Shown: in pieces, positions 32,947 through 41,740 of the stretch | Position numbering within the stretch: position 1 is the first letter of the stretch | How the letters are laid out: each line of letters begins with the position of its first letter | Assembly: GCF_001905845.1 (NCBI RefSeq) | Contig: NZ_LIVZ01000006.1 | Span: 186,001 to 250,000, forward strand | Length of the DNA stretch: 64,000 bases | Direction: 5' to 3' | Source: Streptomyces sp. TSRI0107 | GTDB taxonomy: Bacteria > Actinomycetota > Actinomycetes > Streptomycetales > Streptomycetaceae | Position numbers and translations under genes: made by a program | Notes under the pieces: model-generated | Database searches by the model: none | Seen by the model: the letters and a program-made list of their open reading frames with translations, nothing else | What the model was told of the DNA's origin: nothing

Positions 32947-34494
32947 TCAGGAGACCAGCTCCGGCTGGGCGGCCTTCTCCGCCGAGGCGCCGTCCACGCG
33001 TTCCGCCGCGGCCTCCGCCCCCTCCACATGCTGGGCCGGACGCTTCGGCAGCGCGCTCATCAGCAGGAAGATCACGCCCAGCACGGCGGCCACCCACCCG
33101 AGCGCGTGCTGGAAGGCGTTCACGTAGGCCGGCCCCGTCTCCGCCAGGCTGAGGTGTTCGTCGATCACACCGAAGAAGACCACCGAGACCAGGCCGAGCC
33201 CCAGCGCGTTGCCCATCTGCTGCACGGTGTTGATCAGGCCGGACGCCGAACCGGAGTGCTCGCGCGGCACCCCCGACAGCACCGCGTCCGTCAGCGGGGC
33301 GACGATCAGGCCCATGCCGGCGCCCATGACGACCAGGGGCAGGGCCATCTGCCAGGGCGCGATGGCGAGGCCGTAGTGGTCGGCCTCCCAGAGGTAGAGC
33401 AGCACGCCCGCCGCCATGGTCAGGGCGCCCGCCTGGAGGACCTTGCGGCCGAACCGCGGCACCAGCTTCTGCACCGACAGCCCGGCGGCCATGGAGACGG
33501 CGACGGAGAACGGGATGCCGGTCAGCCCCGCCTTCAGCGGGCCCCAGCCCAGGCCGATCTGCATGTACAGCGTCCAGACCAGGAAGAACACACCGAGCGC
33601 GATGCCGAACACGGTCTGGACGGCGATGCCGGCCGCGAAGCTCTTCACCTTGAACAGGGACAGCTCGATCAGCGGCGAGCCGTCGCGGACGGCCTTGCGC
33701 CGCTCGTACGCCACCAGCACCGCGAAGACCGCGAGGGCCCCGGCCATGGACGCGTAGCCCCACAGCGGCCAGCCCAGCTCACGGCCACGGGTCAGCGGGT
33801 AGACCAGCATCAGCAGGCCCAGCGTCACCAGCGCGACGCCGACCAGGTCCAGCTTGAGGGCGCGCGGAGCCTTGGACTCGGTGATGAAGCGGCCGCCCAG
33901 GATCAGGCCGGCGAGGCCGACCGGGAGGTTGATGAGGAAGATCGGGCGCCATTCGAGGCCGAAGAGGTTCCACTCCGTCAGCAGTGCGCCGAGCAGCGGC
34001 CCGGACACCGCGCCGAGCCCGACGACCGCGCCGAACAGCCCGAACACCTTGCCGCGTTCGTGCGCCGGGAAGGTGGCGTGCACGATCGACAGCACCTGAG
34101 GCACCATCAGCGCGGCCATGGCGCCCTGGAGTACGCGGGCGGCGACCAGCATCTCCGGGTTCGCGGCGAAACCGCACAGGGCGGAGGCGAGGGTGAAGCC
34201 GCCGATGCCGATGAGGAACACCCGCTTGCGGCCGTGGATGTCGCCGAGGCGGCCACCGGTGATCAGACCGGCGGCGAACGCGAGCGCGTAACCGGCGGTG
34301 ATCCACTGGATCTGGGAGAGGGTCGCGCCGTCCGCCCGCTGCATGGACGGGAGGGCGATGTTGACGATCGTGACGTCGACGAGGTCCATGAAGGCCGCCG
34401 TCATCACGATGGCGAGCGCGAACCAGCGCCGCCGGTCGGGCACGGCATCACTCGAAGAGTCATTCGGGGTCGGTCGGGTCTCGGTGGAGATCAT
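32947..34494 (-). CDS. MFS multidrug efflux transporter (DHA2, EmrB/QacA type)
   Basis: A 515-residue, 14-helix drug:H+ antiporter. Motif C-like and DHA2 features include AAFMDLVDVTIVNIALPSMQ in helix 1, GGRLGDIHGRKRVFLIG (motif A), ARVLQGAMAALMVPQVLSI and VSGPLLGALLTE. Exporters of this type expel toxic organic compounds. It is divergent, with a 62-bp gap, from a WYL regulator that probably controls it. An imperfect dyad in the gap is the likely operator. Confidence 0.92.
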   Translation of the reverse strand: MISTETRPTPNDSSSDAVPDRRRWFALAIVMTAAFMDLVDVTIVNIALPSMQRADGATLSQIQWITAGYALAFAAGLITGGRLGDIHGRKRVFLIGIGGFTLASALCGFAANPEMLVAARVLQGAMAALMVPQVLSIVHATFPAHERGKVFGLFGAVVGLGAVSGPLLGALLTEWNLFGLEWRPIFLINLPVGLAGLILGGRFITESKAPRALKLDLVGVALVTLGLLMLVYPLTRGRELGWPLWGYASMAGALAVFAVLVAYERRKAVRDGSPLIELSLFKVKSFAAGIAVQTVFGIALGVFFLVWTLYMQIGLGWGPLKAGLTGIPFSVAVSMAAGLSVQKLVPRFGRKVLQAGALTMAAGVLLYLWEADHYGLAIAPWQMALPLVVMGAGMGLIVAPLTDAVLSGVPREHSGSASGLINTVQQMGNALGLGLVSVVFFGVIDEHLSLAETGPAYVNAFQHALGWVAAVLGVIFLLMSALPKRPAQHVEGAEAAAERVDGASAEKAAQPELVS

Positions 34495-34503
34495 GACTCG
34501 AAA

Positions 34504-34534
34504 CTAGGTCCGCATTAGGTCAGATCGTGTCCTA
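34504..34534. promoter_or_regulatory. Operator-like repeats between MFS and WYL genes
   Basis: TAGGTCA-GATCG-TGTCCTA (34516-34534, one mismatch) with an extra CTAGGTC half-site at 34504-34510 fills the short divergent gap. It could be bound by the WYL regulator. The assignment is by position only. Confidence 0.45.
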
Positions 34535-34556
34535 GATCCCGGGCATCCTCGAAGAC

Positions 34557-35522
34557 ATGACGACGGACACCCCGGCCCGGCTGCTCCAGCTCCTCTCCCT
34601 CCTCCAGACACCGCGCGAATGGCCCGGCGGCGAGCTGGCCGACCGGCTCGGCGTCTCCCGGCGCACGGTCCGGCGGGACGTCGACCGGCTGCGCGAACTC
34701 GGCTATCCCGTACAGGCGACCAAGGGCTCCGACGGCGGCTACCGGCTGGTCGCGGGCAAGGCGATGCCACCGCTCGTCCTCGACGACGAGGAGGCGGTGG
34801 CCATCGCGGTCGGCCTGCGGGCCGGCGCCGGGCACGCCGTCGAGGGCGTGGACGAGGCGTCCGTACGGGCACTGGCCAAGCTCGAGCAGGTGCTGCCGTC
34901 CCGCCTGCGCCACCGCGTCAACACCCTCCAGGCCGCGACCACCCCGCTGACCAGCGGCGACGGTGCCAGCATCGCGCCCGAGACGCTCACTGTCATGGCG
35001 TCGACGGTGGCCGGCCACGAGCGGCTGCGGTTCGCCTACCGCGCCAAGGACGGCACCGAGTCCCGCCGCCTCACCGAGCCGTACCGCCTGGTCTCGACGG
35101 GCCGCCGCTGGTACCTCGTCGCCTACGACCTGGACCGCGCCGACTGGCGCACCTTCCGCGTCGACCGGGTCAGCGAGCCCTTCGCCACGGGCGCCCGGTT
35201 CACGCCCCGCGAGCTGCCGACGGGAAGCGCGGCCGAGTATCTGCGGCAGTCGATCGGACGCCGTCAGGAGACCTACGACTTCACCGTCACCTTCGCCGCG
35301 CCCGCACAGGTCGTCGCGAGCCGCCTGCCGGCCTTCCTGGGCCCGCCGCGGCCACTCGACGACACCAGCTGCCGACTGCACGGCTCGACCGGGGATCCGG
35401 TGGAGTGGCTGGCGGTACGGCTGGCCATGCTGGGCCACGAGTTCACGGTCGAGGAACCGGCGGAACTCGTCGAGTGCGTGCGGGAGCTGGGCGGCAGGCT
35501 GACCCGCGCCGGCGGCGGGTGA
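34557..35522 (+). CDS. HTH-WYL domain transcriptional regulator
   Basis: A 321-residue regulator. An N-terminal winged HTH (residues 6-60, LADRLGVSRRTVRRDVDRLRELG) is followed by a WYL domain around residues 140-210 (RLRFAYRAKDGTESRRLTEPYRL...RRWYLVAYDL, with the WYL-type WYL core) and a WCX C-terminal extension. WYL domains sense nucleic-acid-like or small ligands. ATG at 34557. It is divergent from the efflux pump gene and probably regulates it. Confidence 0.92.
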   Translation: MTTDTPARLLQLLSLLQTPREWPGGELADRLGVSRRTVRRDVDRLRELGYPVQATKGSDGGYRLVAGKAMPPLVLDDEEAVAIAVGLRAGAGHAVEGVDEASVRALAKLEQVLPSRLRHRVNTLQAATTPLTSGDGASIAPETLTVMASTVAGHERLRFAYRAKDGTESRRLTEPYRLVSTGRRWYLVAYDLDRADWRTFRVDRVSEPFATGARFTPRELPTGSAAEYLRQSIGRRQETYDFTVTFAAPAQVVASRLPAFLGPPRPLDDTSCRLHGSTGDPVEWLAVRLAMLGHEFTVEEPAELVECVRELGGRLTRAGGG

Positions 35523-35636
35523 TCAGCGCCGGTCGCTTGTCGTCCGGCGGGTGATCAGCGTCGGCCTGCGTGTCATCCGGCCGGTGATCCGTGCCGGTCG
35601 CGTGTCATCCGTCCGGTGATCCGCGCCGCTCACCGG
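35519..35636. repeat. Imperfect 32-33 bp tandem repeat, about 3.6 copies
   Basis: Copies begin at 35519, 35551, 35584 and 35616 (the last is partial), with a consensus close to GTGATC.GCGCCGGTCGCGTG then TCATCCG.CCG. They start at the stop codon of the WYL gene and fill the gap to the convergent TetR gene. Confidence 0.85.
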
Positions 35637-35646
35637 CGCCCCGCTC

Positions 35647-36303
35647 TCACCCGTCCCAGCGGAAGTCCCGCAGGGCCGCCAGATTGCGCATCGCCAGCGC
35701 TGCCGGACCCTGTGCGCCGGTCGCCGCCGCGGTGCCTTCCGCCCAGGTCTCCATGGCCACCCGTACGGCCGCGCTCGCGACGGCGGCGGCGAAGCGGAAG
35801 TCGGGCGAGGGACCGTCGTGGGGAGCCGCACCGGCGTCACCGGATGCCCGCTCCGCCAGCACCTGGGCCAGCGTCCCCTCCGCCTCCTGGCACACCTCGG
35901 CCCACACCTTCCGCAGGGCGGGGCTGGTGATGGCGAGGCGGATCAGGGTGCGGACCCATTCCCAGGAGGCCGCCGACACCCCGCCCGGCACCCCGGCGTC
36001 GGGCGACAGCGTCACGCGGACCGCGTGCTCCAGGGCCTCGGGGACGGACAGTCCGGCCGGGGCCTCCCGTACCGCGTCGGCCCAGCGCTGGGCGCCGGCG
36101 GCGTAGAGCGGGGCGACGGCCTCCTCCTTGCTCGCGAAGTAGCGGTAGAAGGTGCGCGGGGCGATCCCGGCGGCCTGGGCGATGTCCTCGGCGCGGGTGC
36201 CGCGCAGTCCGTGCCGGACGAAGAGTCCGGCCGCGGCCCGGGCGATCTCCATCCGGGTGGCCGCCTTGCGCCGCTCGGTCAGCGAGGGGGTGGTGCTGCT
36301 CAC
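35647..36303 (-). CDS. TetR-family transcriptional regulator
   Basis: A 218-residue TetR repressor with the N-terminal HTH ARAAAGLFVRHGLRGTRAEDIAQAAGIAPRTFYRYF in sense (about 20-55) and a C-terminal helical ligand domain. It stands alone, convergent with the WYL gene, with no neighbouring transporter facing it, so its target is not clear. ATG at 36303. Confidence 0.9.
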   Translation of the reverse strand: MSSTTPSLTERRKAATRMEIARAAAGLFVRHGLRGTRAEDIAQAAGIAPRTFYRYFASKEEAVAPLYAAGAQRWADAVREAPAGLSVPEALEHAVRVTLSPDAGVPGGVSAASWEWVRTLIRLAITSPALRKVWAEVCQEAEGTLAQVLAERASGDAGAAPHDGPSPDFRFAAAVASAAVRVAMETWAEGTAAATGAQGPAALAMRNLAALRDFRWDG

Positions 36304-36692
36304 TCCGTCAGGCTATGCCCGTGTGGCACAATCTGCCATCCGGCGGGGCTCCCCGGGGTTCAGGTACGGGGTGCCCCGCCGCACCCAACCCGGACACAGA
36401 AGAGCCGGGCTCCGACGCCCGGGGGAAGGCGCCGAAGCCCGGCTGGGAACGTCCCGGCGCCGGGGGGAGTGCGTCGGGACGTGGCTCTGGGGGTGCGCGT
36501 ACCGAGATCCGGTACCGGACTCGTCGGACTCGCCGGACTCGTCGAACTCGTGTACCCGGAAGTCTTGTTCCCGGGCTCTCGGCAGTTGAAGCGACGTTAC
36601 ATCGCCATGTTTGCGCGGGCTTTCGCCACCCGGCGTACGCGGCTCCTCCCGTCGTACGCCGTTCGGCGAACCGGCCGCCGCGGCGGCGGGCC
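36304..36692. other. Intergenic region downstream of hrdD, two hairpins
   Basis: No gene is convincing in this 389-bp gap. It holds a hairpin AGCCGGGCT...AGCCCGGCT (36403-36444), with further pairing in its loop, and another with arms CGGCGTAC and GTACGCCG (36631-36661). Both are suited to end the leftward hrdD transcript. The open frames across it lack coding bias. Confidence 0.6.
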
Positions 36693-37691
36693 TCACGCCG
36701 CCGCGTCGAATCCGGTGTCCCGCGCCAGCTTCTTCAGCTCCAGCAGCGCGTGCTTCTCGATCTGGCGGATGCGCTCGCGCGTCAGGCCGTGCTCCTTGCC
36801 GACCTCGGTGAGGGTGCGCTCCCGGCCGTCCTCGATGCCGTACCGCATCTTGATGATGGAGGCCGTGCGCTGGTCCAGGCGGCCGATCAGGTCGTCCAGT
36901 TCCTCGCTGCGCAGCAGCGTCAGGACCGACTGCTCGGGCGACACGGCGGACGTGTCCTCCAGCAGGTCTCCGAACTGGGTCTCCCCTTCGTCGTCCACGG
37001 ACATGTTCAGCGAGACCGGGTCGCGGGACCAGTCCAGCACGTCGGTGACGCGCTCCGGGGTGGAGCCGAGCTCGGCGGCGATCTCGGCGGGCTCGGGCTC
37101 CCGGCCGTGCTCACGGTTGAACTCGCGCTGCACGCGCCGGATCCGGCCCAGTTCCTCCACCAGGTGGACGGGCAGGCGGATGGTGCGGGACTGGTCGGCT
37201 ATGGACCGGGTGATCGCCTGACGGATCCACCAGGTGGCGTACGTCGAGAACTTGAAGCCCTTGCGGTAGTCGAACTTCTCCACCGCGCGGACGAGGCCGG
37301 CGTTGCCCTCCTGGATCAGGTCGAGCAGCGGCAGACCACTGCGCGGGTACCGGCGGGCGACGGCGACGACCAGACGCAGATTGGAACGGATGAAGATGTC
37401 CTTGGCCCGCTCCCCGTCGGCGACCAGGGCCTCCAGCTCCTCACGGGTGGCCTCGGCCCTCGACTCCTCGTACCCGTCGAGCACCTGCTGCGCGAACACA
37501 CCCGCTTCGATGATCTGTGACAGCTCGACCTCCTTTGCGGCGTCGAGCAGCGGCGTCCGCGCGATCTCGTCCAGGTACATGCCGACCAGATCGCGGTCCG
37601 CGATCTCGCCGCCATGGGCGCGAACACTGCTTGCCGCGTCGACGGTCTCGCCGGCGGCGGACGTACGACGGGCGACGGCACGGGTTGCCAT
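36693..37691 (-). CDS. hrdD: RNA polymerase group 2 sigma factor HrdD
   Basis: A 332-residue sigma-70-family factor close to the primary sigma HrdB but without its long N-terminal extension. Region 1.2 is DLVGMYLDEIARTPLL. Region 2 contains the core-binding and -10 helix QEGNAGLVRAVEKFDYRKGF then KFSTYATWWIRQAITR. Region 3 follows, and region 4 ends RTLTEVGKEHGLTRERIRQIE. The start ATG has AAGGGAG 5 nt upstream. I recognise it as HrdD from the sequence and its neighbours. A SigR-type promoter lies upstream. HrdD is dispensable for growth in S. coelicolor. Confidence 0.93.
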   Translation of the reverse strand: MATRAVARRTSAAGETVDAASSVRAHGGEIADRDLVGMYLDEIARTPLLDAAKEVELSQIIEAGVFAQQVLDGYEESRAEATREELEALVADGERAKDIFIRSNLRLVVAVARRYPRSGLPLLDLIQEGNAGLVRAVEKFDYRKGFKFSTYATWWIRQAITRSIADQSRTIRLPVHLVEELGRIRRVQREFNREHGREPEPAEIAAELGSTPERVTDVLDWSRDPVSLNMSVDDEGETQFGDLLEDTSAVSPEQSVLTLLRSEELDDLIGRLDQRTASIIKMRYGIEDGRERTLTEVGKEHGLTRERIRQIEKHALLELKKLARDTGFDAAA

Positions 37692-37797
37692 GCGTGCTCC
37701 CTTGCGATGATGAGGTCAGCGGGTGGTCCTTCGGACACTCAGCACTCAGTTGTGGACCCTTGGATCCTCTTCCGAGTGCCCTGCATCCGATGGAAAC

Positions 37798-37824
37798 AAC
37801 GACTGGAATCCGGACAGAATTCCC
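37798..37824 (-). promoter_or_regulatory. SigR/SigE-type promoter of hrdD
   Basis: The minus strand reads GGGAAT, 18 nt, then GTT (37824 down to 37798), an exact match to the Streptomyces sigma-R consensus GGAAT-N18-GTT. It lies about 110 bp before the hrdD start. hrdD is reported as a target of oxidative-stress sigma-R, and of sigma-E, in S. coelicolor, which agrees. Confidence 0.75.
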
Positions 37825-37884
37825 AAGCCGCCCCTCAATTTTTCTGATCGTGCAGTACCCTGTGCCGCCACACAGGGAGGCGAG

Positions 37885-38403
37885 ATGGCGACAGAACGTG
37901 CGGAAGTGCAGGTCAGGCCGGGAGTCGAGGGTGACCTCACCGCTCTCACCGACCTCTACAACCACTACGTACGCGAGACGGCCATCACATTCGACACGGA
38001 GATCTTCACTCCGGAGGAGCGCCGCCCTTGGCTGCTCTCCCACCCTGAAGACGGCCCCTACCGCCTCATGGTTGCCACGGACACCGCTTCCCAGCGGATT
38101 CTGGGATACGCCACCTCCAGCCCCTTCCGCCCCAAGGCCGCCTACGGCACCTCCGTCGAGGTCACCGTCTACGTCGCCCCGGACGCCGGCCGCCGGGGCA
38201 TCGGCACCCTCCTCTACAAGGCCCTCTTCGAGGCGCTGGCCGGCGAGGACCTGCACCGCGCGTACGCCGGCATCGCCCAGCCGAACGAGGCCTCGGCCCG
38301 GCTGCACGAGCGTTTCGGCTTCCGGTACGTCGGCACGTACCGCGAGGTGGGCCGCAAATTCGAGCGTTACTGGGACGTGGCCTGGTACGAGAAGGAGCTG
38401 TGA
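37885..38403 (+). CDS. GNAT N-acetyltransferase (phosphinothricin acetyltransferase-like)
   Basis: A 172-residue GNAT enzyme close to the Bar/Pat group that acetylates phosphinothricin and methionine sulfone/sulfoximine. Signatures are DLYNHYVRETAITFDTE, SVEVTVYVAPDAGRRGIGTLL (acetyl-CoA loop) and AGIAQPNEASARLHERFGF. The ATG at 37885 has an excellent GGGAGG site. It is divergent from hrdD. Whether it gives resistance to phosphinothricin or has a metabolic role is not visible. Confidence 0.88.
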   Translation: MATERAEVQVRPGVEGDLTALTDLYNHYVRETAITFDTEIFTPEERRPWLLSHPEDGPYRLMVATDTASQRILGYATSSPFRPKAAYGTSVEVTVYVAPDAGRRGIGTLLYKALFEALAGEDLHRAYAGIAQPNEASARLHERFGFRYVGTYREVGRKFERYWDVAWYEKEL

Positions 38404-38419
38404 GCCGATCCGGCCCCGG

Positions 38420-39211
38420 TCAGCCGAACTGCACCGACCGCTTCGCCAGCCCCATCCAGAACCCGTCGATCACCGACTTCTGTTCCCCCAGCTCGCCGGC
38501 CGCGTCCGCCGCGCCCATGGTCACGAACAGCGGGGCGAAGTGCTCGGTGCGAGGATGGGCGTACCGGCCCGCCGGCGCCTTGTTCAGGAAGTCCAGCAGC
38601 GCGTCGACGTCCCGCGCAGCCAGCGCCCGCCGCCCCCAGTCGTCGAACTCGGCGGACCAGCCGGGCACTCCCCCGCCGGTGTGGCGCAGGGCGGCCAGGT
38701 TGTGGGTGAAGAACCCGGAGCCGACGATCAGCACGCCCTCGTCGCGCAGCGGCGCGAGCCTGCGGCCGATCTCCATCAGCCGTACGGGGTCGAGGGTCGG
38801 CAGGGAGACCTGGAGGACGGGGATGTCGGCGTGCGGGTACATCTCGACGAGCGGGACGTAGGCGCCGTGATCGAGGCCCCGGTCCGGGATGTCCTGCACG
38901 GGCATGCCGGGGGCGCGCAGCAGCTTCCGTACGGACTCGGCGAGCGCGGGGGCGCCGGGGGCGTCGTAGCGGACCCGGTAGTAGTGCTCGGGGAAGCCCC
39001 AGAAGTCGTAGACGAGCGGCACCGGCTCGGTGGCGGCGAGGGCGAGCGGGGCCTCCTCCCAGTGGGCGGAGACCATGAGGATCGCCTTGGGGCGCGGCAG
39101 GGCGGCCGACCAGGCGGCCAGTTCGCCGGGCCAGACGGGGTCGTCCGCGAGGGGCGGGGCGCCGTGGCTGAGGTAGAGCGCGGGCATGCGCTCCGGGGCG
39201 GTGGCGGACAT
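38420..39211 (-). CDS. Class III extradiol dioxygenase (4,5-DOPA dioxygenase family)
   Basis: A 263-residue protein of the LigB/YgiD (DODA) family, non-haem iron or zinc enzymes that cleave catechol rings. Metal-binding His residues are seen in YLSHGAPP, VSAHWEE, FFTHNLAAL and TEHFAPL, in family order. The ATG at 39211 follows a GTGGAGGAG site. The physiological catechol is unknown. It is divergent from a MarR regulator. Confidence 0.88.
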   Translation of the reverse strand: MSATAPERMPALYLSHGAPPLADDPVWPGELAAWSAALPRPKAILMVSAHWEEAPLALAATEPVPLVYDFWGFPEHYYRVRYDAPGAPALAESVRKLLRAPGMPVQDIPDRGLDHGAYVPLVEMYPHADIPVLQVSLPTLDPVRLMEIGRRLAPLRDEGVLIVGSGFFTHNLAALRHTGGGVPGWSAEFDDWGRRALAARDVDALLDFLNKAPAGRYAHPRTEHFAPLFVTMGAADAAGELGEQKSVIDGFWMGLAKRSVQFG

Positions 39212-39251
39212 GGTCGGCGGCTCCTCCACTTACCTGGACTACCTGAATTAC

Positions 39252-39309
39252 TTGAACTCTCAATCGACCCTTCGGCACCACCGTACGCCCGATTTGTTTA
39301 AGATTCAAG
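39252..39309. promoter_or_regulatory. TTGA/TCAA dyads upstream of MarR gene
   Basis: TTGA-ACTC-TCAA (39252-39263) and TTTAAGATTCAAG (39297-39309) lie in an A/T-richer divergent gap between the dioxygenase and MarR genes. MarR proteins often bind TTGA-type dyads, so these are candidate operators for autoregulation and for the dioxygenase. Confidence 0.45.
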
Positions 39310-39324
39310 GAGAGTGCCCGTACA

Positions 39325-39846
39325 GTGGAACCCATGAACACGGCACCCGCATCCGAACCCGCGGAGCCCCGCTGGCTCACCTCCGAGGAACAGTACGTAT
39401 GGCGCTCCTACATCGAGGCCGCCACTCTCCTTGAGGACCATCTCGACCGTCAGCTCCAGCGTGACGCGGGAATGCCGCACGTGTACTACGGGCTCCTGGT
39501 CAAGCTCGCCGAGTCGCCGCGCCGCCGGCTGCGGATGACCGAACTCGCCAAGCACGCCAAGATCACCCGCTCCCGGCTCTCGCACGCCGTCGCCCGCCTG
39601 GAGAAGAGCGGCTGGGTCCGCCGGGAGAACTGCCCCTCCGACAAGCGGGGCCAGTTCGCGGTCCTCACCGAGCAGGGCATGGAGGTGCTGAAGCAGTCCG
39701 CGCCGGGCCATGTGGCCGCCGTACGCCAGGCCGTCTTCGACCGGCTCACCCCGGAACAGCAGAAGTCCCTCGGCGAGATCATGCGGATCGTCGCCGAGGG
39801 ACTTCAGCCCAACGAAGCGGGAGCGGACCTGCCCTGGCTCCGATGA
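39325..39846 (+). CDS. MarR-family transcriptional regulator
   Basis: A 173-residue MarR regulator. The winged HTH is RLRMTELAKHAKITRSRLSHAVARLEKSGWVRRENCPSDKRGQFAVLTEQG in order (about residues 72-122). GTG at 39325 is favoured because GGAG is about 12 nt upstream; ATG three codons later is an option. It is divergent from the ring-cleaving dioxygenase and convergent with an efflux pump gene. It may respond to phenolic compounds, the usual MarR ligands; this is inference. Confidence 0.9.
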   Translation: MEPMNTAPASEPAEPRWLTSEEQYVWRSYIEAATLLEDHLDRQLQRDAGMPHVYYGLLVKLAESPRRRLRMTELAKHAKITRSRLSHAVARLEKSGWVRRENCPSDKRGQFAVLTEQGMEVLKQSAPGHVAAVRQAVFDRLTPEQQKSLGEIMRIVAEGLQPNEAGADLPWLR

Positions 39847-39976
39847 GCGGTGCTCATGGTGCCGCCGGGGCTCATGGGCTCATGGCGCTGGGCTCGTGGG
39901 CTCATGGGCTCGTGGGCTCATGGCGCTCATCGGGGGCTCAGGGGGCGTCTGCCGCGCGCCTGCCGCGCGCCTGCCG
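39847..39976. repeat. Low-complexity repeats between MarR and MFS genes
   Basis: About eight copies of a GGGCTC(A/G)TG-like 9-mer run from 39862 to about 39940, then about three copies of CTGCCGCGCG (39949-39976). They separate two convergent genes. No gene is seen. Confidence 0.75.
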
Positions 39977-39981
39977 GATGC

Positions 39982-41544
39982 TCAGTGCGCGATCACCGGC
40001 ACGGGCACCTCGTCCTCGGCCGCGGCGCCGGAGCCCGAGCCGGAGCCGGTGACGGTCGTCATCCTCGGCTTGCCCGCGTTGACCAGGGTCAGGGCGATCG
40101 CCGCGGCCACGACCAGGATGCCGACCGCGAACCAGATGGCGCTGGTGTAGCCCTCGACCATGCCCTCCAGCTGGACCAGCTGCTGCTGGGAGCGGGAGGT
40201 CGCCGAGCCGATGTGGTCGGCGATGTAGGACGTGGTCGCCGAGGCGGCGACGGTGTTCAGCAGGGCCGTACCGATGGCGCCGCCCACCTGCTGCGAGGTG
40301 TTGACCATCGCGGAGGCGACACCGGCGTCCCGCGCCTCGACGCCCTGCGTGGACAGGGACATCGCCGGCATGAACGCCGTACCCATGCCGAGGCCGAGCA
40401 GCAGCATCGCGGGCAGCAGCAGGGCGGCGTACGAGGAACCGACCTCCAGCTGGGTCAGCAGCAGCATGCCGAGGGCGGCGACCAGGAAGCCGGGGCCCAT
40501 CAGCAGCCGCGGCGCGACCCGGGTCATCAGGCGGGTGCCGATCTGGGTGGAGCCCACGATCATGCCGGTGATCATCGGCAGGAAGGCGAAACCGGTCTTG
40601 ACCGGCGAGTAGTCCTTCACGATCTGCAGGTAGTAGGTCAGGAACAGGAACAGGCCGAACATCGCGATGATCGCGAGGCCGAGCGAGAGGTAGACACCGC
40701 CGCGGTTGCGCTCGGTGACCACGCGCAGCGGCAGCAGCGGGGCCTTCACCTTGGCCTCGACCAGCACGAACGCGAGCAGCAGCACGGCCGAGCCGACGAA
40801 CATGCCGACGGTGACCGCGTCGCTCCAGCCGTTGGACTCCGCGCGGGTGAAGCCGTAGACCAGCGCGACCAGACCCAGGGTGGACAGGATCACGCCGGGG
40901 ATGTCGAGCGGGGAGCGGTTGCGGCCGCCCTCCGGCTCACGGACGACGAGCCAGGCACCGGCCGCCGCGACCACGGCGAACGGGATGTTGACGAAGAAGG
41001 TCCAGCGCCAGTCCAGGTACTCGGTGAGGAACCCGCCGAGGATCAGACCGACGGCGCCGCCACCACCGGCGATCGCACCGTAGATGCCGAACGCCTTGGC
41101 GCGCTCCCTGGCGTCGGTGAACATCACCGCGAGCAGCGACAGCGCGGCGGGCGCGAGCAGCGCGCCGAACACACCCTGCAGCGCGCGGGCGCCGAACATC
41201 ATCGCCTCGTTGGTGGCGGCACCACCCAGCGCGGAGGCCACGGCGAAGCCGGCCAGACCGACGACGAAGGCGCGCTTACGGCCCCACAGGTCGGCGATCC
41301 GGCCGCCGAAGAGCAGCAGACCACCGAAGGCGAGGGCGTACGCCGTCACCACCCACTGGCGGTTGCCGTCGGAGATGCCGAGATCCTGCTGGGCGGACGG
41401 CAGGGCGATGTTCACGATGGTCGCGTCCAGCACGACCATCAGCTGCGCGAGCGCGATGAAGACGAGCGCCTTCCAGCGCCCGGGGTCGGGGAGGGGTATG
41501 GCGGAGGCGGCGGAGACGGACGCCTTGCCGGTGGACTGAGACAT
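39982..41544 (-). CDS. MFS multidrug efflux transporter (DHA2 family)
   Basis: A 520-residue, 14-helix exporter. Helix 1 is LAQLMVVLDATIVNIALPSAQ. Motif A is GGRIADLWGRKRAF, followed by ARALQGVFGALLAPAALSLL and LDWRWTFFVNIP. A soluble Gly-Ser-rich tail (GSGSGSG) closes the chain. ATG at 41544 chosen; the frame stays open for 55 more codons upstream but without conserved sequence. A TetR gene lies upstream on the same strand and probably represses it. Confidence 0.92.
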   Translation of the reverse strand: MSQSTGKASVSAASAIPLPDPGRWKALVFIALAQLMVVLDATIVNIALPSAQQDLGISDGNRQWVVTAYALAFGGLLLFGGRIADLWGRKRAFVVGLAGFAVASALGGAATNEAMMFGARALQGVFGALLAPAALSLLAVMFTDARERAKAFGIYGAIAGGGGAVGLILGGFLTEYLDWRWTFFVNIPFAVVAAAGAWLVVREPEGGRNRSPLDIPGVILSTLGLVALVYGFTRAESNGWSDAVTVGMFVGSAVLLLAFVLVEAKVKAPLLPLRVVTERNRGGVYLSLGLAIIAMFGLFLFLTYYLQIVKDYSPVKTGFAFLPMITGMIVGSTQIGTRLMTRVAPRLLMGPGFLVAALGMLLLTQLEVGSSYAALLLPAMLLLGLGMGTAFMPAMSLSTQGVEARDAGVASAMVNTSQQVGGAIGTALLNTVAASATTSYIADHIGSATSRSQQQLVQLEGMVEGYTSAIWFAVGILVVAAAIALTLVNAGKPRMTTVTGSGSGSGAAAEDEVPVPVIAH

Positions 41545-41740
41545 GGAGGTACCCACTTCGGGACTTCGGTGGAGCTTGGTGAGGGAAAAGCCGAGCTGTA
41601 CGACGAAAAAGAGAGAAAAAAGGGAAACCTGAGGGACGGCGCGTCCTCGTCGACGGCCGCGGGAGTGCTGGTGTGCTGGACTGGCGGAGCGCTTCAGGCA
41701 GTGACCCATCGCTTCAGCCGCTGACGGGCTGCGGGCTGAA

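Noticed and set aside
36313..36696. 127-aa minus-strand gene downstream of hrdD
   Set aside because: Low coding bias, crosses two terminator-like hairpins and has no family features.
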